The translations under genes and the position numbers were made by a program. Positions 1 through 8,849 of a DNA stretch of 64,000 bases are shown here, one piece after another. Position 1 is the stretch's first letter. Every line of letters begins with the position of its first letter. The stretch is from Caballeronia jiangsuensis. Its GTDB lineage: Bacteria; Pseudomonadota; Gammaproteobacteria; Burkholderiales; Burkholderiaceae. The stretch is taken from positions 45,390 to 109,389 of the forward strand of contig JFHF01000026.1 in the NCBI GenBank assembly GCA_000648925.1, written 5' to 3'. Under the pieces are notes generated by a model, which worked only from the letters and a program-made list of their open reading frames with translations, was not told where the DNA came from and did no database searches.

Positions 1-554
1 GACACTCGACGGGCGGCGGCGAAGTCGCCCGATATGTCGCGAAGCACGGCGAACCGGCGGGACGTGTCGCGAAGGCCGTGCTCGTCAGCGCGGTGCCGCC
101 GCTGATGCTGAAGACCGAAGCCAATCCGGAAGGCCTGCCAATCGAGGTCTTCGATGGCTTTCGCAAGGCGCTCGCCGACAACCGCGCGCAGTTCTTCGTC
201 GATGTTCCCGCCGGTCCTTTCTACGGCTTCAATCGACCGGGCGCGACGATTCATCAGGGCGTCATCCAGAACTGGTGGCGTCAGGGCATGATGGGCAGCG
301 CGAAGGCGCATTACGAGGGCATCAAGGCGTTCTCGGAGACGGATCAGACCGAAGACCTGAAGTCGATTTCCGTGCCGACGCTCGTCCTGCACGGTGACGA
401 CGACCAGATCGTGCCGATCGGCGACGCTGCGCTGAAGTCCATCAAGCTGCTGAAGAACGGTACGCTGAAGACGTATCCCGGCTATCCGCACGGCATGCTC
501 ACGGTCAACGCGGACGTTCTCAACGCCGACCTGCTCGCATTCGTGCAGGGCTGA
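1..554 (+). CDS. alpha/beta hydrolase, non-haem chloroperoxidase-like (5' partial)
   Basis: The reading frame is open through the left edge, so the N-terminus is missing. In frame from base 3 the visible part starts with HSTGGGEVARYV, the nucleophile elbow of the cofactor-free haloperoxidase/esterase group, in which Ser attacks the ester or, in perhydrolysis, the acyl enzyme. Further on, VLHGDDDQIVP supplies the catalytic Asp region and YPGYPHGM the catalytic His. The Pro-rich AVPPLMLKTEANPEG stretch after the elbow is typical of this subfamily. About 183 residues are present, against roughly 275 for a full member. True substrates of this family are usually unknown esters or lactones; halogenation is a side activity. 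The stop is followed by a perfect hairpin shared with the convergent gene. Confidence 0.85.
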   Translation, partial: HSTGGGEVARYVAKHGEPAGRVAKAVLVSAVPPLMLKTEANPEGLPIEVFDGFRKALADNRAQFFVDVPAGPFYGFNRPGATIHQGVIQNWWRQGMMGSAKAHYEGIKAFSETDQTEDLKSISVPTLVLHGDDDQIVPIGDAALKSIKLLKNGTLKTYPGYPHGMLTVNADVLNADLLAFVQG

Positions 555-564
555 TCGGGAGATA

Positions 565-590
565 GCGAGCCGGTATCGACGCCGGCTCGC
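565..590. terminator. perfect hairpin between convergent genes
   Basis: Arms GCGAGCCGG and CCGGCTCGC (9 bp, no mismatch) enclose an 8-base loop. It lies in the 39-base gap between the hydrolase stop and the end of the convergent pmbA-like gene. Neither side has a T-run, so if it terminates transcription it is not a canonical intrinsic terminator. Confidence 0.45.
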
Positions 591-593
591 AGC

Positions 594-1934
594 TCAAAGC
601 GTCAGCCTGAAGCTGCGGGCGAGCAGTCCCGGCAGCCGCAAGCCGCCGGTCGAGCGTTCGCTCCACGTCGAGTCGTTCAGAAGCAGTTCCGGCGTCGCGC
701 CGAGCCGTTCCAGCTCGCTGCCGAGCAAGCGATAAAGACTGTCGTCGAAGCGCATCGCATCGATGGGCGCGACGATCTCGCCGTCTTCCACCCAGAACGT
801 GGCGAAGCGCGTCATGCCGGTCAGCCGGCAATCCATCCGGTCGGAAAAGTTCACGTACCACAGGTTGCCGATATACAGGCCCGTGCCGATCGCGGCGAGC
901 ACGTCGGTATCGGCGAGATCGCCTGCCTGCATCGAGAGCGAAACTGGCATCTCGTTCGCGAGCGCTCCGTTGGGACGCAATCCATATTCGCAGGCCGTCC
1001 GCGCGCTCGTGAGTTGCTGCGCGCCGCGTCCCGCCTCGATGAGCGGCACCGTCTCGCGCCGATAGCCGTCTGCATTGAAGCGCGGCGCAATGCCGAGATC
1101 GAGATCCTCGATCAGCGTGACGCGCTCGTCCAGCGTGACGTCCCCGCGATTGAGCCGATAGAGTTCGCTGCGCGCCGTCGCCTGCTGCCGGGCCGAGAAC
1201 GCCGTGAAAGATGCCGTGCCGATCAGTTCGGCGAGCGCACTCGGCGCGAGCCACGCGCGATACGAGCCCGGCGCCAGCGTGCGCGGCGCACGTGCGAGCA
1301 CCGGCATGCGCGCTGCGGCCTCTTCGATCTTGCTCGCGAACGTCTCGTCGCTCCATTGCTCGCTCGCGTACGTCGTCTTGATCGCGCGCCCGCTCGCATC
1401 GTAGAGCGACCAGCTGAAATTGAAGTTCTCGACTTCGTGCCAGCCGCGACTTCCACCCGACGACGCGAAGCCGCGCACCAGCGCGCCGCCCGCATAGAAG
1501 CCGACGAAGTCGAGCCCGGCCGCGCATCGTTCGACCACGCTCAGCAGCGACCCGATCTCCGGCAGCGTGCCGCGCCGTTGCGTGGTCTGCGTCCACGTCG
1601 AAGTATCGACGAGCAGATGAGGATCGGGGCTCGCATCCCGAAGCGCCTCGCGAAGTCCGTCGAGCGCGCCGGCGACCGCGTCGCGATCCACGTTCGAATC
1701 GCCGCATATCGTGAGCGTCGAATAGGCCTGACGCTCGTCCTCGATCAGCCGCACAGTCAGCGTGCCCTGCGACACATGACCGATCTGACGCACCTTGCCC
1801 GCATTGAAGCGCACGAAGTCCGATTCCTCGGCGGCGAGCGTCGCCAATGACATTTCGCCCGGCGCGAGCCGCTCCTCGATGACGTCGGCGAGCATCAGGA
1901 AATGGCGTTGCCAGTCCATCGTCGTGGCGTTCAT
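594..1934 (-). CDS. TldE/PmbA-family metalloprotease-like subunit
   Basis: This 446-residue protein belongs to the TldD/PmbA (U62) family. It lacks an HExxxH zinc motif, so it is the TldE/PmbA partner, not the catalytic TldD subunit. The family assembles as a heterodimeric cytoplasmic peptidase that degrades unfolded peptides and, in some systems, matures ribosomal peptides. The start is the ATG whose last bases overlap the stop of the upstream tldD gene (ATGA, 4 bp), which implies translational coupling and equimolar subunits. The longer open frame reaching 2210 would run far into tldD and is rejected. The family is clear; the substrate is unknown. Confidence 0.8.
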   Translation of the reverse strand: MNATTMDWQRHFLMLADVIEERLAPGEMSLATLAAEESDFVRFNAGKVRQIGHVSQGTLTVRLIEDERQAYSTLTICGDSNVDRDAVAGALDGLREALRDASPDPHLLVDTSTWTQTTQRRGTLPEIGSLLSVVERCAAGLDFVGFYAGGALVRGFASSGGSRGWHEVENFNFSWSLYDASGRAIKTTYASEQWSDETFASKIEEAAARMPVLARAPRTLAPGSYRAWLAPSALAELIGTASFTAFSARQQATARSELYRLNRGDVTLDERVTLIEDLDLGIAPRFNADGYRRETVPLIEAGRGAQQLTSARTACEYGLRPNGALANEMPVSLSMQAGDLADTDVLAAIGTGLYIGNLWYVNFSDRMDCRLTGMTRFATFWVEDGEIVAPIDAMRFDDSLYRLLGSELERLGATPELLLNDSTWSERSTGGLRLPGLLARSFRLTL

Positions 1935-3370
1935 CGCGTGCCTCCGAATACATCGACGTCGCGGAACACGCACGCGGGCGACGCGTGGCCCACGCGCGCG
2001 ATCTGCATCGGCTCGCCCTTGCCGCACAGCGCCGTGCCGTAGACGCCGCGCGTCGCCTCGTTGCCGACGGCGGCAAGACTCCGCCAGAAACTCGCCGATA
2101 TGCCCCGATACCCCGGCTGCCGCACCACTTGCGTGAGTTCGCCGTCCTCGATCAGTTGCCCGAACTCGCAGCCGAACTGAAACTTGTTGCGATGATCGTC
2201 GATGGACCACGACGTGTTCGTGCGCATGAGAATGCCGCGTCCGATGCCGGCGATCATCTCGTCGAGCGAACTCGTTCCCGGTTCGATGTTGAGGTTCGCC
2301 ATCCGGTCGATGGGCGGACGGTTCCAGCTCGATGCCCGCGAATTGGCGACGCCCGCGATGCCCGCGCGCTGTTGCGAGAGCGCGCCGCCGAGCGCGCGTT
2401 CGAGCACGCCGTCGCGGATCAGATGGTGCTTGTCGGCGGCGGCGCCGTCGTCGTCGAACGCGTAGGCCGCGGCCTCGCCAGGCAGAGCCGGATCGAACGT
2501 GACATTCAGCAGCGGCGAGCCGTATCGATAATTGCCGAAGAACGCCGGTTTCACGAAGCTCGATCCGGCGAAGTTGCGCTCGTCGCCGAGAATGCGGTCG
2601 AGTTCGAGCGGATGTCCGATCGATTCGTGAATCTGTAGCGCCATCTGGTCGGGCATGAGGAGCAGGTCGCGCACGCCGCTCGGACAGTTCGGCGCGGCGA
2701 GCAGCGCAAGCGCCTCGCGCGCGAGCCGCTCGCCCGCGCCATCGAACCCGAAGTGATCCAGTATCTCGACGCCGCCTTGCGCGATGGTTCCGTAATCGCC
2801 GCCGAGCGTACGGACCTGCGTATCGCCGTCGTCATGCGCGGCGACCGAGAACTGCGGCATCACGAATCTGAAGCGCTGCTCGATGCGCACGCCGTCGCTC
2901 GTGATGAATATCTGCTCGCTCTCGACGACCTGCACCGACGCGACGCGCTCGACGATGCGTGCGTCGATGCGCGCCGCGCCGCACTCGTGCGCGAGCCTTG
3001 CGAGCCATTCGCGCGGCGTCGGAAGCGCAGTCGCCATATGCGGCGATTCATACGCGCCGCTTCGCGACGGACGCGCGACACGCCGATGATCGACGAGCGA
3101 AAGCCGCGCGCTCGCCTCGGCGCGGCGCGTGGCGATGTCGAGGGCCGCCTGCAAACCCGTCGCGGACAAGTCCGGCGTCGCCGCATATCCCGCGCCCGCG
3201 CCGCGCCATGCGGTGAGCATCGCGCCGCGATCGCGCGCGCGGCGCAATGGCTGGGCCACGTCGTTGCGCACCTGATGATCGTCCGTGCGTTCATCGACGA
3301 AGCGCACGGAGTAGAAGTCCGCTTCGCTTGCGAGCGCGCGGACGCGGTCGTCGAGCCGTTCATCGGTCAT
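1931..3370 (-). CDS. TldD-family zinc metalloprotease
   Basis: This is a 479-residue TldD-family protein. The zinc site is visible as HESIGH inside MALQIHESIGHPLELDRI, the HExxxH motif of TldD, followed by the LDRILGDE segment that is conserved after it. In known pairs TldD carries the active site and opens only to unfolded substrate threaded between TldD and TldE. The ATG at 3370 fits the family N-terminus (MTDERLDDRV); the frame upstream to 3550 overlaps the SGNH gene and is not family-like. It sits 37 bases after the SGNH hydrolase stop and overlaps pmbA by 4 bases, so the three are probably one transcript. This may be a second pair beyond the housekeeping one, which cannot be checked here. 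Confidence 0.85.
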   Translation of the reverse strand: MTDERLDDRVRALASEADFYSVRFVDERTDDHQVRNDVAQPLRRARDRGAMLTAWRGAGAGYAATPDLSATGLQAALDIATRRAEASARLSLVDHRRVARPSRSGAYESPHMATALPTPREWLARLAHECGAARIDARIVERVASVQVVESEQIFITSDGVRIEQRFRFVMPQFSVAAHDDGDTQVRTLGGDYGTIAQGGVEILDHFGFDGAGERLAREALALLAAPNCPSGVRDLLLMPDQMALQIHESIGHPLELDRILGDERNFAGSSFVKPAFFGNYRYGSPLLNVTFDPALPGEAAAYAFDDDGAAADKHHLIRDGVLERALGGALSQQRAGIAGVANSRASSWNRPPIDRMANLNIEPGTSSLDEMIAGIGRGILMRTNTSWSIDDHRNKFQFGCEFGQLIEDGELTQVVRQPGYRGISASFWRSLAAVGNEATRGVYGTALCGKGEPMQIARVGHASPACVFRDVDVFGGTR

Positions 3371-3407
3371 GTCGGTTTCCGTGTGTGGCAGCCGTCGAGT
3401 GCGGCGC

Positions 3408-4292
3408 TCATATGCGATTCGCAAAGCGCGCGGCGAGCGCGGCCCTGAAACGGGCGGCGATTTTGCCGAAACCCGCGCCGGTGGGATGCAGTTCGTTGGC
3501 CCAGTCATCGGGCGCGAGCGTGCCTTGCGTCTCGACCAGCACCATGTCATTGGCGGGATCGCTGGCGAGCCGCTGCAGCATCGCGCGGAACTGGATGAGG
3601 ATTGTCCTCACGATCAGCGTGCCGGGCGCGAGGTCCGGCCAGCCGCGATCCACGAGCGATGGACGAAGCCACGGTCCGGCGAGATGACAGGCCGAGATGC
3701 CGTTGGGAATCGCGAAGTCGTAAGCGTGCACGAAGATGGGCGCGTGCGGCGCGAACTGATCGCGGATGCGGATCAGATCGAGATAGGCGCTCTCGACGAC
3801 GCCGAAGATATCCGCGAGCCGCTGGTTATCGACGCCCTGCGCGGGATCGTTGCCGACCGCGCTCGCGTCGTGGAGCCAGAAGCGGAACTGGTCGCCGACG
3901 ACATCGTTGCCGCCGCCGGAGAAAAGCAGGGCATCGATATGTCCGTTGCCCTTGTCCTGCAACTGGGCGATGAGGCGGTTGCGCTTGTTCACGCCGAGGA
4001 GTGTCGTGGTCGCGTCGCTGTAGTGCGCGAGCTTGAGGATCATCGGCGCGGGATTGCCGGTGTCCTTGAGCGCTTGCAGCACATCGGTCGCGTGAAGCGG
4101 GTCAGGCAGCGGATAGTCGAACCAGGAATCGCCGTCGCCGATGAGATTGAGCGGCGCGGGCGCGCCTGCCTGATGCGCTTGCAGCGCATTCGTCTGCCGC
4201 ACTTCGTGCTGATGTGCCTTGACGCGCGCATCCAGATCCTGCTGGATCTGCTTCTGCCAGTTCTCGTAGAGGTTGCTCGCCGGACCTGTCAT
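3408..4292 (-). CDS. SGNH/GDSL-like hydrolase
   Basis: This is a 294-residue protein with SGNH-hydrolase blocks in order: NLIGDGDSWFDYP near residue 50 (block I, GDS nucleophile), FSGGGNDVVG near 130 (block III, GxND oxyanion Asn) and WANELHPTGAG near the C-terminus (block V, catalytic His; the usual Asp three residues before it is Asn here). No signal peptide is evident, so it is probably cytoplasmic. The ATG at 4292 is used because upstream residues in the same frame are low-complexity and run into the divergent HNH gene. It is the first gene of a likely SGNH-tldD-pmbA transcript. The substrate is unknown; an ester or acyl-peptide would fit the family. Confidence 0.7.
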   Translation of the reverse strand: MTGPASNLYENWQKQIQQDLDARVKAHQHEVRQTNALQAHQAGAPAPLNLIGDGDSWFDYPLPDPLHATDVLQALKDTGNPAPMILKLAHYSDATTTLLGVNKRNRLIAQLQDKGNGHIDALLFSGGGNDVVGDQFRFWLHDASAVGNDPAQGVDNQRLADIFGVVESAYLDLIRIRDQFAPHAPIFVHAYDFAIPNGISACHLAGPWLRPSLVDRGWPDLAPGTLIVRTILIQFRAMLQRLASDPANDMVLVETQGTLAPDDWANELHPTGAGFGKIAARFRAALAARFANRI

Positions 4293-4441
4293 GACGTGTC
4301 TCCGATGCGCGCGTTCACGCAGACATTCTATCGTCGCGGCGTGCTCTCGATGAAGACGTTGAGGAATGTTGAGCAGACAAGTGGTCCGATGCGCCGTCGA
4401 AAGACGAGTTGTACACTCGAAAAGAACGAACGAGGACCGCG

Positions 4442-4759
4442 ATGGCGAAGCGCACACCGGAGCCGTGGTATCACCCGCCGCAGGAGGAAATCTGCGCGCT
4501 GTGCGGGCGCGCGGTGCCGCCATCGGAACGCGATCTGCATCATCTCGTGCCGAAGTCGCAAGGCGGCAAGCAGACGGCCGTGCTGCATCGCATCTGTCAT
4601 CGGCAATTGCATGCGCTCTTCACCGAGAAGGAACTGGCGCAACGCTATTCGACCGTCGATGCACTGCTCGCGCACGAAGCGGTGCATAGCTTCGTCGAAT
4701 GGGTGAAGACCAAGCCGGACAGTTTCTATCAGCGCACGCGGCGCGCGCGTGCGCGCTGA
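4442..4759 (+). CDS. small HNH-endonuclease-like protein
   Basis: This is a 105-residue protein. CALCGRAVPPSERDLHHLVPKSQGGK resembles a compact HNH/beta-beta-alpha-metal fold: a CxxC zinc-knuckle half, then the DLHHLVPKSQGG strand-turn that normally carries the metal-binding His, then RICHRQLHALF as the second Cys/His pair. Such small HNH proteins are widespread in Burkholderiales, and most have no shown nuclease activity. The start is the ATG at 4442; a TTG 33 bases upstream is possible but lies near the likely promoter. It is divergent from the SGNH gene across 149 bases, with no neighbour that suggests restriction or phage function. Confidence 0.7.
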   Translation: MAKRTPEPWYHPPQEEICALCGRAVPPSERDLHHLVPKSQGGKQTAVLHRICHRQLHALFTEKELAQRYSTVDALLAHEAVHSFVEWVKTKPDSFYQRTRRARAR

Positions 4760-4768
4760 CAGCGCACA

Positions 4769-5047
4769 TCACTGCACGCAGGAAAGCTCGCTCCGGTACG
4801 CCGTCATGCCGAAGCGCTGAAGAATGAAATTCTCGACGACGAGCCGGATATCGGCTTCGCGCGGCCGCGTGCCCCAGCGGCTGTTTCCCGCCACCGACGC
4901 CACCGTGAACCATGACTGCGGCGGAAACAATTCGACGCGCAACATGCCGCGTTCGAAGATCCTGAGACGCCCCGTATCGATATGAAACTCGGCGCTGACC
5001 GCGCCGCCCGGCATGCCGATGCTTGCCGTGATTGCCTTCACCTTCAT
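4769..5047 (-). CDS. hypothetical protein, 92 residues
   Basis: I do not recognise this family. The protein is soluble and has no signal peptide, membrane segment or cysteine cluster. A central RLRIFERGMLRVELFPPQSWFTVASVAGN stretch alternates hydrophobic and polar residues as in a small beta-sheet, followed by a short predicted helix (READIRLVVENFILQRFG). It has one Cys, near the end. It is convergent with the HNH gene, with stops only 9 bases apart, and stands alone upstream of a 414-base gap. The coding bias matches its neighbours, which supports a real gene. Confidence 0.55.
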   Translation of the reverse strand: MKVKAITASIGMPGGAVSAEFHIDTGRLRIFERGMLRVELFPPQSWFTVASVAGNSRWGTRPREADIRLVVENFILQRFGMTAYRSELSCVQ

Positions 5048-5461
5048 GGTCTCGCTCTCTCAAAGTTCCGGCGCCGCGCGCACGTTTTTATCGTCTCGAT
5101 GCGCGGGATAACCTTATGACGCTCTTATCCGATCGGCTAGCCCCATTAAGCAGGGAGTCGAAAGAAGGGCGCACGATTGTCAAATTCTCCAGCAACGCAA
5201 TTGCGCAGTCCTTTCGAAAGGCATAATCGCGCGGCCATTTCGGCAGAGATCTTCTTATAGGCATACAGTATCGGCGTTGCGTTTCGCCGCCGAAATATCG
5301 GCGCAATCGGCAAGTCGCCCGCAACGCGTGCGGTGCATGACGGCGACTGTTCGCTGCCGCACAAAAACGATCTCCTGACACGTCTCATCAGCCGGCCTTT
5401 TTGCATCGCGCCGGGGCCGGCTCGTTCACGAAAGATTCAAACCAAAGAGGGAAGCACAATC
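5048..5461. other. 414-base intergenic region before the alcohol dehydrogenase
   Basis: This stretch lies between the starts of the divergent hypothetical gene and the dehydrogenase, so it must hold both promoters. It is less GC-rich than the flanking genes. Short open frames exist on both strands but have no ribosome site or recognisable motif. The only clear element is a purine-rich AGAGGGAAG about seven bases before the dehydrogenase ATG. I see no strong palindrome or RNA structure. Confidence 0.4.
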
Positions 5462-6520
5462 ATGCTGAAAGCGTATTCCTATGCAGCCGCCGCAGCCGAC
5501 AAACCGCTCGGCCCGCTCGAAATTCAACGCCGCGATGTCGGTCCGAACGACGTGCGCATCGACATTCTGTTCTGCGGCGTGTGTCACTCCGATCTGCACA
5601 TGGCGAGAAACGAATGGGGCGGCTCGAACTATCCGGTCGTGCCGGGGCATGAGATCGTCGGACGCGTCGCGCAAGTCGGCTCGGACGTGTCGAAGTTCAA
5701 GGTCGGCGATCTCGCGGGCGTCGGCTGCATGGTGGATTCATGCCGCGTGTGCGCGTCCTGCCAGGAAGGACTGGAGCAGTTCTGCGACGGCCCCGATAGC
5801 TTCACGCAAACCTATAACTCGCCGGACAAGAAGTCGGGCGGCTTCACGGCGGGCGGCTATTCGACGAGCATCGTCGTCGATGAGGCGTTCACGCTGAGCA
5901 TCCCCGAAAACCTCGAACTCGCGGCGGTCGCACCGTTGCTGTGCGCGGGCATCACGACCTATTCGCCGCTGCGCCACTGGAACGTTCAGAAGGGGCAGAA
6001 GGTCGGTATCGTCGGTCTCGGCGGCCTCGGTCACATGGGCGTGAAGATCGCCGCCGCAATGGGCGCGCATGTCGTGCTCTTCACGACATCGCCGGGCAAG
6101 ATCGAGGATGCGAAGCGTCTGGGCGCGCACGAAGTCGTAATCTCGAAAGACGCGGATCAGATGGCGGCGCACGCGAACAGCTTCGACTTCATCCTGAACA
6201 CGGTGGCCGCGTCGCACGATCTCGATCAGTTCATGGCGCTGCTCAAGCGCGACGGCACGATGACGCTCGTCGGCGCGCCGGAGCATCCGCATCCGTCGCC
6301 TTCGGTGATGAACATGATCTTCAAGCGCCGCTCGCTCGCGGGATCGCTCATCGGCGGCATCGCGGAAACGCAGGAGATGCTCGATTTCTGCGGCAAGCAC
6401 GGCATCACGTCGGACATCGAGATGATTCGCATGGACGAGATCAACACGGCCTACGAGCGCATGTTGAAAAGCGATGTGAAGTACCGCTTCGTGATCGACA
6501 TGGCGACGATGGAGAAGTAA
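5462..6520 (+). CDS. zinc-dependent NAD(P)-alcohol dehydrogenase, CAD/YahK type
   Basis: This 352-residue medium-chain dehydrogenase oxidises primary alcohols or reduces aldehydes with NAD(P)H. The zinc-site motif GVCHSDLHMARNEWG is near residue 40 and GHEIVGRV near 65. The structural-zinc loop has cysteines spaced CRVCASCQEGLEQFC. The dinucleotide fold GLGGLGHMGVKIA is near 180. The order and length match the cinnamyl-alcohol-dehydrogenase-like YahK/AdhC group, which prefers NADPH and broad aldehydes. The ATG is preceded by a good purine-rich site. It is convergent with the LysR gene (9-base gap), so the two are not an operon. Physiological substrate unknown. Confidence 0.9.
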   Translation: MLKAYSYAAAAADKPLGPLEIQRRDVGPNDVRIDILFCGVCHSDLHMARNEWGGSNYPVVPGHEIVGRVAQVGSDVSKFKVGDLAGVGCMVDSCRVCASCQEGLEQFCDGPDSFTQTYNSPDKKSGGFTAGGYSTSIVVDEAFTLSIPENLELAAVAPLLCAGITTYSPLRHWNVQKGQKVGIVGLGGLGHMGVKIAAAMGAHVVLFTTSPGKIEDAKRLGAHEVVISKDADQMAAHANSFDFILNTVAASHDLDQFMALLKRDGTMTLVGAPEHPHPSPSVMNMIFKRRSLAGSLIGGIAETQEMLDFCGKHGITSDIEMIRMDEINTAYERMLKSDVKYRFVIDMATMEK

Positions 6521-6529
6521 GCGCGCGGT

Positions 6530-7426
6530 TCAGCGGGGCGCGTTCATCGTCGCGCGCATGCGTTCGACGAAGCGCTCCGTCACGGCGGGCAAGGTCCTGC
6601 CGCGCTTCTTCACGATGGCGATCGGCCGCACGAACGCAGGATGGTCGATCGCCTTCACCACGAGCCCCGGCTCGGCGCGCACCTCGCGCGCGGTTTCCGG
6701 CAGGATCGTCACGCCCAGACCGCCGCGCACCATCGCGACGGCGGTCATCATGTAGGTCGGTTCGCACGCGATATCGAGCGCTTCGCGTGTTTCGCTGAGC
6801 GCCGCATCGACGACCGCGCGCACGCTCGTGCCCGGCGCGGTGAGCACGAGCGCAGAGCGGGTGAGATCGGCGAGGCTCACGCGGCGCTTCCTCGCCAGCG
6901 CATGTTCCTTCGGACACACCACGACGAGCCGATCCACGCCCGCGTGCAGCACTTCGAGCATCGGGTCGAGCACATCGCCGCCGGTCAGGCCGATATCCGC
7001 CTCTTCATTGCGCACGAGCGCATTCACGGTGCTCGCCACCACATCGCGAATCTGAAACACGACGCGCGGCACTTCGCGCTTCATGCCGATGATCAGTTCC
7101 GGCAACACGCTCGCCGCAAACGTAGGGAGGCACGCGATGCGGATCGTGCCGCTTTCTCCCTCGCCCATCGCGCGCGCATCGCGCAACACGTTCTCCATGT
7201 CGCGCAACGACTTGCGCAAGAGCGGCAGCAACTCGCGCCCGGTCGGCGTCAGCGCGACATTGCGGCTATTGCGATCGAAGAGCCGCGCGCCGACCGCATC
7301 TTCCAGCCGGCGTATCTGCACGGTGAGCGCGGGCTGCGACAGATGCAGCCGTTCCGCCGCCCGCGTGAAGCTGCCCGCCTCGGCCACCGCGACGAGCGCG
7401 CGGATATCGCGAAGATTCAGATCCAT
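6530..7426 (-). CDS. LysR-type transcriptional regulator
   Basis: This 298-residue LysR-type regulator has an N-terminal winged helix-turn-helix (residues 1-60; AGSFTRAAERLHLSQPALTVQIRRLEDAVGARLF) and a two-lobed effector domain from about residue 90. It is divergent from the CitMHS transporter with a 100-base gap that contains an inverted repeat of LysR type, so it most likely controls the transporter and AtuA genes and itself. The effector is not readable from sequence; a tricarboxylate or a related acid is a guess from the neighbour. Confidence 0.9.
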   Translation of the reverse strand: MDLNLRDIRALVAVAEAGSFTRAAERLHLSQPALTVQIRRLEDAVGARLFDRNSRNVALTPTGRELLPLLRKSLRDMENVLRDARAMGEGESGTIRIACLPTFAASVLPELIIGMKREVPRVVFQIRDVVASTVNALVRNEEADIGLTGGDVLDPMLEVLHAGVDRLVVVCPKEHALARKRRVSLADLTRSALVLTAPGTSVRAVVDAALSETREALDIACEPTYMMTAVAMVRGGLGVTILPETAREVRAEPGLVVKAIDHPAFVRPIAIVKKRGRTLPAVTERFVERMRATMNAPR

Positions 7427-7435
7427 TATGGTTTG

Positions 7436-7450
7436 TGATAGCTGCGATCA
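7436..7450. promoter_or_regulatory. inverted repeat, candidate LysR box
   Basis: The 15-base sequence TGATAGCTGCGATCA is an imperfect palindrome (TGAT.GC.GC.ATCA). It lies 10 bases upstream of the LysR start and 77 bases upstream of the divergent transporter start. This is the usual place for a LysR recognition site that both represses its own gene and activates the divergent one. Confidence 0.5.
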
Positions 7451-7526
7451 AATCATTTCAATTGTGTTATCGCCGCTTCGAACTTACTCTCGACTCCATC
7501 AAAAGACAATATTCGGAGACAAGTTC

Positions 7527-8831
7527 ATGCTGCCGTTGCTCGGCCTCGCCACCATCGTCGTCCTGCTCGGGGCGATTCTCTCGAAGCGCATGTCGCCGCT
7601 CGTCGCGCTCATCATCGTGCCGATCGCGGCGTCGCTGATCGGCGGCTTCGGCCTCTCGACGAGCAAGTTCGTCATCGACGGACTGAAGAGCCTCGCGCCC
7701 GTCGTCGGCATGTTCGTGTTCGCGATTCTCTACTTCGGCACGATCACGGATGCGGGCACACTCGATCCGATCATCGACCGCATCCTGCGCGCCGTCGGCA
7801 CGAAGCCGACGCGCATCGTGATGGGCACGACGCTGCTCGCGCTCCTGATCCATCTCGACGGCTCCGGCGCCGTGTGCTTTCTCGTCACCATTCCGGCGAT
7901 GCTGCCGCTCTACGAGCGCCTGAACATGGACAAGCGCGTGCTGGCGGCGGCTGTGTCGATGGCGGCGGGCATCAACTTCCTGCCGTGGACCGGGCCGATG
8001 ATCCGCGCGTCCGCCTCGCTGCATCTGCCGATTTCCGCGCTGTTCAATCCGCTGATTCCGGTGCAGATCGTCGGCCTCGTGTTCGTGTTCGGCATGGCGT
8101 GGTGGCTCGGCCGCCGCGAGGAAAAACGCCTCGGTTATTCGAGCGCCAGCGGTTCGATCCCGCTGCCGAAGCGCGAACTCACGCCCGAGGAACAGGCGCT
8201 GCGCCGCCCGAAGAATTTCTGGTTCAACATCGTGCTGACGATCGTCGTGCTCGGCACGATGGTCGTGATGGGCGAGAAGATTCCGCCCGCGATCATGTTC
8301 ATGGTCGGCCTGTGCATCGCGCTGATGGTGAATTACCCGAACGTCGACATGCAAAGAAAGCGCGTCGATGCCCACGCGCGCGCCGCGCTGATGATGGCCG
8401 GCATTCTGCTCGCGGCGGGCGTGTTCACCGGCATCATGCAGGGCAGCGGCATGCTCAAGGCGATGGCGCAGGCGGCAGTCGGCTTCGTGCCGCCCGCGAT
8501 GGCCGGACACATTCCGGTCGTGCTCGGTCTCTTGTCGATGCCGCTCTCGATGCTCTTCGATCCCGATTCGTTCTATTTCGGCGTGCTGCCGGTGATTGCA
8601 GAAGTGGCGTCGCAACTCGGCGTGCCCGCCGTGCATGTCGGCCAGGCCGCGCTGCTCGGCCAGATGACGACCGGCTTTCCCGTGAGTCCGCTCACCCCCG
8701 CGACGTTTCTGGTCGTCGGCTTGTGCGGCATCGATCTCGCGGATCATCAGAAGTTCACGTTCCCGCTGCTGTTCGGCGCCTCGATCGTCATGACGATCGC
8801 GTGCGTCGTGCTGGGCGTGTTTCCGCTTTAA
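7527..8831 (+). CDS. CitMHS-family citrate/divalent-metal symporter
   Basis: This 434-residue inner-membrane carrier has about 11-12 hydrophobic spans, a family-typical length. It starts as MLPLLGLATIVVLLGAILSKRMSPLVALIIVPI. The LIHLDGSGAVCFLVTIPAMLPLY segment and the loop GINFLPWTGPMIRASASL are characteristic of the citrate-Mg2+:H+ / citrate-Ca2+:H+ symporter family, and the C-terminal GQMTTGFPVSPLTPATFLVVGLCGIDL repeats the motif. GGAGAC about nine bases before the ATG sets the start. It is followed at 18 bases by the AtuA gene, probably in one transcript. Substrate is likely citrate or another tricarboxylate complexed with a metal. Confidence 0.88.
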   Translation: MLPLLGLATIVVLLGAILSKRMSPLVALIIVPIAASLIGGFGLSTSKFVIDGLKSLAPVVGMFVFAILYFGTITDAGTLDPIIDRILRAVGTKPTRIVMGTTLLALLIHLDGSGAVCFLVTIPAMLPLYERLNMDKRVLAAAVSMAAGINFLPWTGPMIRASASLHLPISALFNPLIPVQIVGLVFVFGMAWWLGRREEKRLGYSSASGSIPLPKRELTPEEQALRRPKNFWFNIVLTIVVLGTMVVMGEKIPPAIMFMVGLCIALMVNYPNVDMQRKRVDAHARAALMMAGILLAAGVFTGIMQGSGMLKAMAQAAVGFVPPAMAGHIPVVLGLLSMPLSMLFDPDSFYFGVLPVIAEVASQLGVPAVHVGQAALLGQMTTGFPVSPLTPATFLVVGLCGIDLADHQKFTFPLLFGASIVMTIACVVLGVFPL

Positions 8832-8849
8832 TCCATACCGGACGACGTC

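Noticed and set aside
5146..5406. An 86-codon minus-strand frame in the gap before the alcohol dehydrogenase
   Set aside because: No ribosome site, no recognisable motif and unusual composition; likely part of the promoter region.
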